A stretch of 64,000 nt of DNA from the NCBI GenBank assembly GCA_035610835.1, contig CM069442.1:2839353-2903352 (forward strand). Direction: 5' to 3'. Under the pieces are notes generated by a model. It was not told the origin of the DNA and did no database searches. It saw only the letters and a list, made by a program, of their open reading frames with translations. This DNA comes from Ophiura sarsii. Lineage: Eukaryota; Echinodermata; Ophiuroidea; Amphilepidida; Ophiuridae. The position numbers and the translations under genes are program-made. Below, piece after piece: positions 12,501 through 24,500 of this stretch; positions within the stretch are counted from its first letter, which is position 1; each line of letters opens with the position of its first letter.

Positions 12501-15500
12501 TATAGTTCAGTCAGTTCCAAATTGGCGATCCTCCTTGCAGCAGCAAATCAATATAGAAGAGCGTGGGCGCACTTAAGACAGCATTACGCAACATATAAGA
12601 TGTCACTCTCATTCCCAGAAGCGTTAAATCTGTAGGTATAGACGATGTCACCTGTAACATTACAGCAGCCAAGCAAACAAAAGCTTGCCTGCCAGTGTGC
12701 GCGCAAATTGACAACCAAACAAAAGCTTGCCTGTCGATGTGCGCGCAAATTGACAGCCAAACAAAAGCTTGCCTGTCGATGTGCGCGCAAATTGACAGCC
12801 AAACAAAAGCTTACTTGTTGGTGTGCGCGCGCATTCAAAGGAGGTGTCCATCATAAACCATACACTAAACCAAAACCAGAAACAACAGCAGTCAATGCAT
12901 GTTCCCCCATGGAAGGAATGGAACCAGGCACTTTTCACACATGCTAGTCATACAGGTGTGTGCGAAACAGACAGGGTATCGGCACCATGTTGCTCCAATA
13001 CAACATTTCAATAGAGATAATCATCCCTCTATTAAAGATCTATGGTTAAATGTGATTCTCCCCCATCCCTCCCCAGATAACATCACAGCGAAAGTTGAAA
13101 ACAAGAAAATCCAATTTCTTCATCTATTGCTTATTTCTTATTTCACTATTACAGTTGTCGAACCCCCTAAAGTGGAGCGTAGAGCAGTGATGAGCACTGC
13201 CGACAACGATGATGATGATGATGAAGTAGAGAGAGCTTGCGAAACACTGATAATGTGTATAGTAACCACCCTGAATCATGGAATCAGAAATGGTGGCGGC
13301 ATTGGAGATGTGCTGAGAAACCCATCAAGCAAGGCGAGTTATAATTATAGTAAAACGTCAGATAAAGCCTAATCAGATCAGGATCGGTGGAAATATTCCT
13401 ATCAATGATGTACCCCACCAATAAATAACTTGGAAAATTGGCTGAAAAAGTGATTTAAATACATTAAATGAAGACTAAAATGAACAAATTCTGTAGTAGT
13501 AGCTGGCCGATATGGTCGTCATCATTGACAAGATCATCCTTACGCATGCGTGTGTGATCGTGCTTCGGCTTTATTGTATTGTTTCCGAAACCCGATACGA
13601 GTGACGTAATGCCAATAACATGTGCTCGCACTTATTGTTAAAGGCGCGGTTCAACACATGTGGATTAAGCCTCCGATTGACCAAGCTGCGCTCTCTGATA
13701 AATAATGTGGTTGTTTTTATGATTAATTAAATACCAAATACGAGGGGCATTGTTATTCAGATATGAATTATTTTGATGCTTGCGGGATTTGTCAGGCTTT
13801 CACCGGGGGGGGAATGATGCATGGTGCGGCCATGCACGCGTCGATATACATTGTATTGCAATTTGTAATGAATTGTAAGTGAATGGGGAATGTGCGGAAA
13901 ACTTGAAAAGCATGTAAAACCCATTAAAATTTATATCGTTTCTTGTCGACATCTAAAAAAAAAATTGACATGTCGAAAGTATGGAAAATATTGCAACAAT
14001 CGACACATACAACAATCGATAACAGCACTAATAATAAGTCACATTCATAAAAGGTCTTATTTTTGAGCTTGGATACATCTTGTATCCAGCCAAAGACTCA
14101 AATTTATGAAAATAAAGAACTACATTTTGAGGTATTTAATTTTCATTCGATCCATCGATTTGTTATTAGGGGGGACTCAAGGAAGTTTTTGATTTGATTT
14201 TTTGAATTTTGTGAGTGCTGTAATTATTGAACTATTAATCAAATGCGAATAAAAGTATACATTTTTGGAAAGGAAATGGATCAGAGAATCCAAATTTGGC
14301 TTCAAATTTGACCAAAAATGTTGATTTCAACATTTTTGGTCAAAATTGATGGGGACTCAAGGAAGTTTTTGATTTGATTTTTTGAATTTTGTGAGTGCTG
14401 TAATTATTGAACTATTAATCAAATGCGAATAAAAGTATAAATTTTTGGAAAGGAAATGGATCAGAGAATCCAAATTTGGCTTCAAATTTGACCAAAAATG
14501 TTGAAATTGATACCAAATTTGGATTCTATGATCCATTTCCTTTCCAAAAATGTATACTTTTATATGCATTTGAGTCATAGTTCAATAATTACAGCACTCA
14601 CAATTTTTTTTTTTAAACTTCCCCTCAACAAAACCAAAACTTTAAACGACAAAACTTGGCAATTTGTATTTGATGTTTTGAAACAAAGTGATTTAAAAAA
14701 ATCTGTAACTTTGGTTAGGAATGTGATGTGATATAACATCAAATTTGGTACAAAAATGGTCCTTAACCCTCGTCCTACTGAGCCTTTTTTGTAACACGGT
14801 TTACTAAGGGATGCACTCCCCCCCCCCCCATGATATAATCCAAACAGATGCAGAGTATGCTTAGTTTGGTACCATGGTATAGTAAGGGGTCTCCTATTTC
14901 CATTCATACCACAACAAGTACAAACATCCCACACATGACGTCATAAACATGGCTAACCTTAAAGGGCAGTTGTATTTGTAAGAACAAAATTAAAATTTTC
15001 GCCAAAAAAATTCCAAATATCGTAACTTCACCAGGTTTTTGGCTTTTAAGTGAGGGAAATAATGTTTCTAACATAAATGTCCATGTGCAAATTGGCCGAT
15101 TTGAGGTTATCAATCATTTAAAAATTGACGGTAATGACATCAAGTTATTTTTTTCTTTTTGGGCGTCCACTCCATCTCTATAGGTCCTGTATTATTTAGA
15201 GAATAAAGGTATTGTTTTTAGACCGTACCCGTGTTATATTGTCTGACATAAATGCGGACGATAGTACGACACCGCAGGCGGAGTTGTTCTACGCAAAAAA
15301 TAATACTATCGAACGCATTTATGTCAGACAATATAACACGGGTACGGTCTAAAAACAATACCTTTATTCTCATTATTAAACAATCATACTTAAGACATTT
15401 ATCAAAGAAATAGGTACATTTTATTGTCCACATTTGACAACTTTTACCCCCTGCTAGGATCGAATAGCCCACAAACATTCCATCCAATCACATGCGATGA

Positions 15501-18500
15501 GTAAACCATGCGTAAGTGTCGCAGCGCCGGCATAAACGCAGGAAAGCGCTAAAGACGCACTGCAGAAGTGCGCGTTATGGAGCAAACCACGCATTGTGAA
15601 GGTCGGGCGCACTGTTAAAACGTAAGCCCCACCTCCCTGTGTTCTATTGTCTCATCTTGATGTCGCCGATTTCTCTGAGAACCAATGAGATTGCTTAAAC
15701 TTTCTTAGCTGTTTAAGAATTATTATTATAGAGTGATGCCATCTAATAAGATTCAAGTCTTTATACTATATATTTTTCAAAATGGTGATTTTTAAATATT
15801 GTAAGGTGACAACCACCTTAAGGCCAAAATAAATCAATTGTTGTGTTGTTGCCCTTAAGTGAATTTTTTATATGGGTTGGTAGGTAGGCTTTTTTTTCTC
15901 ATAGGTAGGCAACAATTTATGGATTTAAAAGATAACTAATTGGCGCGCCTCTTTTCACAAAAAAATGAGGTTTCAGCATGTTAAGGGAATAAAGCAAAGC
16001 TTTCAAATGAGAACTCAAGCGTAGTCAATCGCGTCCCATCTAGTCCCCTGAACCAAAAATAAAAGGTCAACAAAATAATAATAAGCTTACTAAAAAAATA
16101 AAACTTGTCAGCTAAATCAATCTTATTTAACGCAAATTTATAGTGGATATTCACTTGAAATAGGTTTATTTAGTCAATCTTTGCATTTTTAACTCTTGTG
16201 CTTGCTAAAATTGTGATTTTCGCCGCGGATTTTCACTTCGGTGTTTGCCAGTCGTCCATCTTGGAAAAGGTTGGACACATTGTCAACAAAAGATGGCGCC
16301 CTTACAATCAGCCCTGGGCATGTTTGGAGAAATTTGAGAGGTATGGTATTATACCACTTACAGAACAAAATGCTGCACTCTATAGTTAAAAAGTTGTAGG
16401 ATCAATCATTAGTTGAAACCCTTTCTCTTTTTCCCCTATGCCTACAGGAACCTCTGTACGTAGCTCGTGTCATCTATGATCTACTATTCTTCTTCATAGT
16501 TATTATTATAGTCCTGAATCTCATCTTTGGTGTCATCATTGACACGTTTGCTGATCTCAGGAGTGAGAAACAACACAAAGATGAGGTGCTAAGGAACACC
16601 TGTTTTATATGTGGTATGTACACATTATTTCAAGTACTGTTCAAATTGGACATTTTCGCGTGTGTAATTTTTCGTGCTTTGCACATTTTGAACAATTTTA
16701 CTCGTGTTTATTTTCTCGATTTGAGCTTTCTTTCAAAGACCTACATACAAAAATGAATATATTTGTGTGTTTTTTATTTTTGCGCTTGCTCACTTTAGCG
16801 CGAAAATAAATGTAGCGCGAAAATTACCACTTTTACAGCTTTCAGCATTACCATTTAGCAAGACACTTTTTAACTTTATGTACAATACATTTTCTTACAT
16901 TAAAAGGAAGTGTTTTCTGGAGTGCTAATTTATCTGTGTGTTCAGAAATTGGATAATGTCAAGTGTCGCCCATACATAATATCAACTCACTGAGATATAC
17001 CAGCAACATTTTGAAGCACCAGTCAGGATTTGAACCCGGGACCTTCCGCACAAATGTTGAAGGTGCTAGCGTATAGACCAAAAGATAACTTCCAGTCAGG
17101 TCAATGACACTAACAAACATTGTCTATTTGACAGTAACAGTTCTAGACCATACAAATATTTGTCAAATAATTTCTTGCTTAATATATATATACACAATGA
17201 TATTTGAATGATTTTTAATTTAGTTAGACTCTATTCAAATCTTGTGTCTTTCTCTGTTATTGTCTGTGGTCTACATACAGCATTACAAAGATCTGCTTTT
17301 GACAACAAGTCTATTTCATTTGAGGAACACATTAAGGAAGAGCACAACATGTGGCATTATCTCTACTTCATTGTCCTGGTTAAAGAAAAAGATCCAACAG
17401 AATTCACAGGGCCAGAGAGTTATGTCTATAACATGATCAAGGTAGGTTTATCATATGATCACGGTTGGTTTATCACATGATCACGGTTGGTTTATCACAT
17501 GATCACGGTTGGTTTATCACATGATCACGGTTGGTTTATCACATGATCAAGGTTGGTTTATCACATGATCACGGTTGGTTTATCACATGATCAAGGTTGG
17601 TTTATCACATGATCAAGGTTGGTTTATCACATGATCACGGTTGGTTTATCACATGATCACGGTTGGTTTATCACATGATCAAGGTTGGTTTATCACATGA
17701 TCACGGTTGGTTTATCACATGATCAAGGTTGGTTTATCACATGATCACGGTTGGTTTATCACATGATCACGGTTGGTTTATCACATGATCACAGTTGGTT
17801 TATCACATGATCACGGTTGGTTTATCACATGATCAAGGTTGGTTTATCACATGATCACGGTTGGTTTATCACATGATCACAGTTGGTTTATCACATGATC
17901 ACGGTTGGTTTATCACATGATCAAGGTTGGTTTATCACATGATCAAGGTTGGTTTATCACATGATCACGGTTGGTTTATCACATGATCACGGTTGGTTTA
18001 TCACATGATCAAAGTTGGTTTATCACATGATCAAGGTTGGTTTATCACATGATCAAGGTTGGTTTATCACATGATCACGATTGGTTTATCACATGATCAC
18101 GGTTGGTTTATCACATGATCACGGTTGGTTTATCACATGATCAAAGTTGGTTTATCACATGATCAAGGTTGGTTTATCACATGATCACGATTGGTTTATT
18201 ACATGATCAAAGTTGGTTTATCACATGATCAAGGTTGGTTTATCACATGATCAAGGTTGGTTTATCACATGATCAAAGTTGGTTTATCACATGATCAAGG
18301 TTGGTTTATCACATGATCAAGGTTGGTTTATCACATGATCACGGTTGGTTTATCACATGATCAATGTTGGTTTATCACATGATCAAGGTTGGTTTATCAC
18401 ATGATCAAGGTTGGTTTATCACATGATCACGATTGGTTTATCACATGATCAAGGTTGGTTTATCACATGATCACGATTGGTGTATCACTTGATCAATGTG

Positions 18501-21500
18501 CACATGTTATCTTTACACAACCATTTCAATAACAAAATAGCATTTTTAGTGATGGCAATTAACAGTCAAAATGTATAGACATTTATCTGTTAAAATTAGT
18601 AATATTTAATTGCCCATATTTATTTACTTTTACCTCTGTTTGTATGGAGTAACCCACGAATATTCCATCCAATCCCATGCAGAGAGTAAACTATACTTAG
18701 GCAAACAAAAACAACAAAAAAGTTGATTTGCCCTTTCTGACCGACCCGAATTTTCGGAAATCTAGGGTCGCTATTTTTATTTTTTTTATTTTTTCAACAA
18801 CAAAAAAGAAGCAATATTGAAAGAAAGAAAAGAAAAAAATGAAAGAAGCACATAACAATAAAGAAGGATGAAAACATGTTTTTGAGTAGTATCTTCTTGT
18901 TTAAAATTTTTTAAAAAATCATCTTTAAAACGTGTTTTTGTGTAGTATCTCCCTCCTGTTAAGATTTTCGGAGTAATTCTGTTATACCCTTCACAGAGGT
19001 ATTCATAGTGCATAATTTTTAAGAACGACTCATACTACCGATGTAGGTGTGTAGGGTATAACAGAATTATGCCAGATTTTCAAAAATCAAAACAAAAAAA
19101 AATCCGACCGGCCGACCCACACTCTGGCCCTGAAACGGCAAATCAACTTCTTCTTTTTTTTGGCCTTACCACACACCAAGCATGGGTGATCTAGTTACCA
19201 CACACCAAATGTGGGTGGTCTAGTTACCACACACACACCAAGCGTGGGTGGTCAAAATGCTCAAGTTAAGCTTGGCATACCTACCTGATTTAAATTGTGT
19301 CCTATAAAAGTCACCGGTTTTTATATGAGATCGTTCAAACTGCCCTAGCTGTTCAAGAATTTGTATTAGTTAGTAGGGGAAAATGCATGTTACAATGGTT
19401 TAAATTTGTTTTTAACACCCTGTATGATTTGTCCACAATTTGCTCCCCATATCATTCCGGACTTTAACCACACCTCCATTGTATTTGTTACATATTTCAG
19501 GAAAAGAATCTAGATTGGTTTCCTCGTTTACGAGCCATGTCTCTTGCAGCTGATGAAGGAGCAGATGAGCAGAATGAGTTACGAAACCTCACCACGCAGC
19601 TAGAAAGTACCAATTCATTGGTCAAAGTCTTATCAACACAACTGTCTGAATTAAGGGATCAGGTAAGATTTGATAGCTTAATAATAATAAACCATACTTA
19701 TTAAGCGCACTCCGTCGCAAGACCCCATAGCTTAATAATAATAAACCATGCTTATTAAGCGCACTCTGTCGCAAGACCCAATAGCTTAATAATAATAAAC
19801 CATGCTTATTAAGCGCACTCTGTCGCAAGACCCCATAGCTTAATAATAATAAACCATGCTTATTAAGCGCACTCTGTCGCAAGACCCCATAGCTTAATAA
19901 TAATAAACCATGCTTATTAAGCGCACTCTGTCGCAAGACCCCAGTGATAGCTTAATAATAATAAACCATACTTATTAAGCGCACTCTGTCGCAAGACCCC
20001 ATAGCTTAATAATAATAAACCATACTTATTAAGCGCACTCTGTCGCAAGACCCCAGTGATAGCTTAATAATAATAAACCATACTTATTAAGCGCACTCCG
20101 TCGCAAGACCCCATAGCTTAATAATAATAAACCATGCTTATTAAGCGCACTCTGTCGCAAGACCCCAGTGATAGCTTAATAATAATAAACCATACTTATT
20201 AAGCGCACTCCGTCGCAAGACCCCATAGCTTAATAATAATAAACCATGCTTATTAAGCGCACTCTGTCGCAAGACCCCAGTACGCTGAAAAAGTACAAAA
20301 TATGAACAAAGATACAAAACATTATAAAGTAATTTGCTGAAAGAGGTGAGTCTTGAGCGAGCTCTTGAATTGCTGCAGTGATGTGTCATTTCTGACATGA
20401 GATGGGAGCCGGTTCCAGAGTTCAGGAGCTGCATGAGGGAATGATCTTTGGCCGTAGGTGACAGTGTTAGTTTTCCTCCGTTGTAAGATGACAGATGCAT
20501 TTGACCTAAGAGTGCGTGTGGGTTCCTTGATGGAAATAAGGTCGCATAAGTACTTTGGAGCCTGGTTATTTAGTGCTTTGTATGTTAAAAGCATAAGTTT
20601 AAAAACAATACGGCTCTCCGCAGACAACCAGTGAAGATATTTAACACTGAGCTTACCCCTCTTAATTGTACCCCACCTTTCCCTCCTTCCTTACCCTGCT
20701 CCCACTTATCTACCTCTCCTCTCTTACCCTCTCCTCCTTTTTACCTTACCCTCCCCTCCCCTTCCCCTCCCCTTCCCCTCCTTTATTACCCTCCCTCATT
20801 TCTAACCTATCCCACCTGTTTCACTAACATCATGTATTGTCTAAGCTCCCTCCTGTCATAGAAAGCAACAATTTATTGGTCAAAGACTAAATCAACACAA
20901 CTATCAGAACTAAGAGACCAGACAAGAGACCAAATTTGGCACCTTTTCATTTGTTTACCCTCTGTCTGGAAGTTCTACAGTAGAGGGTGATCAGTTTGTC
21001 ACGGACGGACATTTTTGAAAACATTTGAGAAAACTGCCTATAAAAAGTAACTACTAACATTTACAAAAATGTTTTATGTTTTATGTTGAAGAGCATCATC
21101 AACTCTATTGAAATTGATAAAAAAATTAGTAGGTGTGGTTTGTTACTAAAAATAGAATGAACAAAACATTTGCGTCACGGACGGACAAGATAGAAATAGG
21201 GTTCTTTACTTTTATCTACTCTTTTTCTGTTTCTTTCTAAGACATTAGTTACTCCACAATTCTTTTCCGGCTAAACAGTATCTAAGATATCTGAGATATA
21301 TGACTTGATTACCTGATACACAGCTGGTGAAAGCTGACCATTTTTTTAACAAGAGAGGGCTGACAATTTGTGTCACGGACGGACAATTTTGGGCGTCACG
21401 GATGGACGCAAATGTTCACCACAAGAATAACTTCAAAATCACTTTTTATTCATACTTTGCATGAAGTTTTTTGTGAAAAAATGACATCATATACTACAAA

Positions 21501-24500
21501 ATAGAGAGCAAATGCATGTTGGTTAGGTGGTGATTTATTCAGTCTGTGTAATAAAATTTGTCTTTTCCCAACATATCAAAATTCAACATAAATAAATGTA
21601 TGGCAAATCCAAGTTACCAACCTCACCATTTGGGTGGACATTTTCTCTCGATAAACTTGTATACATATCTTAGGCCATTGTTGTAGTGCATTTAAATTCA
21701 TCTGCCATCCAAGGAAAGAAGAAACACTTTAAGTTGAGTTACTTGTTCATATTTACAAGATTAGTGGATAACAAAGTACATGCTTTTCATTGTGTGTTTG
21801 GGTTTCCTTCTTATAGTAACTAGGACAACATTTATCAAAACACATGTGTGCAAAAAGACAGCTTTAATTTAAAAACTTTTTGTCTTCATCTCTTGCATAT
21901 GATAAAACACATTTACAGGCTTCAACTTGTAAGTGAGATGTCACAATTTGTTGACCTGAGGCATAGTTCAACTCAATTGAAAAGAAAACCACTTCAATCT
22001 ATCCAAAACAGGGCTGCTAGACTGATCTTTAAATCAAATTGAAGGGAACATGTTATGTGTGACATCATCAAACATACTTGCTTGATCTTATAAAAACTCA
22101 TACTCGAAAGTCTGAAGATATATCTTTGATCATGAGTCGATAACCATCTTAATTGTTTCAAACAGAACTCATGTACACTCGTCCAAAGAAGTTCCTTGCC
22201 ACTTAGTAAAGTCCAAATATTTCAAATTAATATTTAATAGAATATATATAATTGTATATCAAAATAAGCAGAAAGTAATCCTCTAACTAACGCTTAACAT
22301 GGAATTTAGACATGATCACTCATGCATGGCAGATCCCATTCACTTGACAATGGCAAGGTCTGTGGAAGAAGATTGCAAAAAATTGGATAATCTACAATCT
22401 TCTTTGGTGAATATGTAGTATAGCTTGCGCTTGTTAACCTCACAATCAGGTGGTGTGAGCTTGCACATGACGTCTTCCAACGTCTTCAGTAAATGAGGAT
22501 GACAATTATGGGCTCATGTCTACTGCCTGTACATGCTGAAATAATGCTTGTAGATAAAAGGGGTAGCATGAGATCAGAAGACACTGTTTAAAATTGCCCT
22601 AAATATTAAGTGAATGTAAAATAAAAGCAAGTAACAGCATTTAAATCAGAAAGTATCATTGGAGATGTTAGCACAAATTTAATTTTATGCTTTGCACCAT
22701 TAAAAGTTGCAGGCTTTTTCTTCATGAAACTTTGAAAAACTCAAAACACTGTTGGATGCCTATCCGATATCTCTAACCTTTAATTACACAATTAATCGAA
22801 CAAAAGTTATCAAAGAAGGATCAAAATTGTTTTTAAAAAGTTGTATCACAGCATACAGTCTATTTATATGTGGGGGCAGGATTCAGCTTGGCATTTGTAC
22901 TCAGAACTGAATAATGTCCGTCCGTGACAACTTTAATCACTGATTTAACTTATTTATTGACGCCATTGTTAAGTTTCATGTCTACATGAGAATGGGGGTA
23001 TATAGGGGAGATAGCTCACTATGTTTTTATTTTTTCTCTCTTTCCTTGAAAAAAGTGGAAAAACTTTAAAACTTTTTGTGCGTCACGGACGGACAGCTCT
23101 GCATCAAAAAGTGATCACAAGGGCAGGGTAATTACTTCCCAGAACTTTTTTTTCTGAAATATATTTCTTATTTATGGATAAATGTGCCATCTATCAAAAA
23201 CAAAAAATTGAAAATGTTTCATTAACATAAAATATGGCAAGGTCAACTTCTACTAAGAATGTCCGTCCATGACGCATCTTGTTTCTACCCCTTGGGCAAT
23301 AATGGACTGTTCCGAAAACTTTTCCGCATTTTTCTTCTTTTCGAATGCAGTTTCAGTGAGCCAAGATGTTGTCCAATATTGTGAGGTACATTTCAATATC
23401 AATATCCAAAAATATTTTTTTCACACCAATGTGAACCTTAAACCGATCACACTCTGTACCCTAATGCACTTAACATAATAAACCCTGTTCACGAGTGAAT
23501 AGACCTGTCGGGTTGGGTCGGTCAAGCTTTTATTCCCTTCAAAATGACCCCAAAATCACATGAATCTTTTTTATATTTGCCATTTTCGGACAAACTAAAG
23601 AAACCATTTCCCTAATGTTTGCTTGCCCTTGTCCGACCGCCCGTGTATTACAGTCCCGACAGAACTTTCTTTCTTTCTTTTTCTCCTTTTTTCTTTCTTA
23701 TCTAATGTTTCTTTCTTTCTTTATTTTTACTTAAAAATAAAACCTTTTCAAGTCACCTATATTAACTTGATTGACCCCACGCGGGTACGGGTGGGGTGCA
23801 TGTGTGTAGCCATATGATGGGTGTGTTCGGATGAGGGGGGGGGGGTGCGAGTGGTGTGTGTGTGGGGGTCTGCCATTTTTAATGTCCAATTTTTCTATTG
23901 TTGTGTTTTATATTTTGTACATTACTTGGTACTTTTTATCGTGTGTGTATTTTATCTCTGTACAGCCCTTTGGTCTTTTTTAGAAAAGGCGCTATATAAA
24001 TGCTGTTTAATAAATAAATAATAATGTGACCCCATACCATCTCCATGTAACCTCTATCTTAGTGGTAAACCTGTGATGCATTCAAAACCTATGTGTTATT
24101 ATATCCATCATGCATACATGACGAACATCTTTCATAATACCATCTCACATGCATATAAACTGAAACAGTAATTTTTGTGACTTGAATTTCAAAATGAATG
24201 TTAACAAACTAAGTTATACAAATATTTATAAATCTTTCTAATGTTAATAAAGGGGAAAAAGAAATCCGACCGACCGACCGCACCTTTTGGACAGCGTCTA
24301 TGGGCAAGCAAACCATTTATTTTAGCCTAAATATGGGTCGGTTTTCATCTATACATAAACAAATTGTCCCTAGTTTAAAACAAATTGTGTTGTTTGTTTC
24401 TTGTTGTTTTTGGGTGATTTTGGAGGGTGGGGTTTGTCGCCGAAGTCTAGATATGACACAATCCATTGGTCTGGTTGACCACAAAGACCATATATGATGG

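Larger units (their letters stand above)
13334..16447 (+). other. ITPR intron rich in foldback repeats
   Basis: 3114-bp intron. It holds an interspersed repeat at 14030-14165 (shared with 10650-10800), a nested foldback at 14170-14640, a perfect hairpin at 15197-15371 and a repeat at 15445-15530 (shared with 18650-18705). A G-rich run lies at 13804. No coding similarity. Confidence 0.7.

Noticed and set aside
12645..12947. Repetitive Lys/Cys/Ala-rich open frames
   Set aside because: They arise from the 42-bp minisatellite in an intron and conflict with the phase-exact exons 10 and 11.
13339..13352. Alternative GT donor for exon 11 (at 13351)
   Set aside because: Using it adds codons and shifts phase so that exon 12 would be out of frame. 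The GC donor gives the conserved junction.
20631..20861. Pro/Ser-rich open frame
   Set aside because: Low-complexity CT tract beside a LINE remnant.
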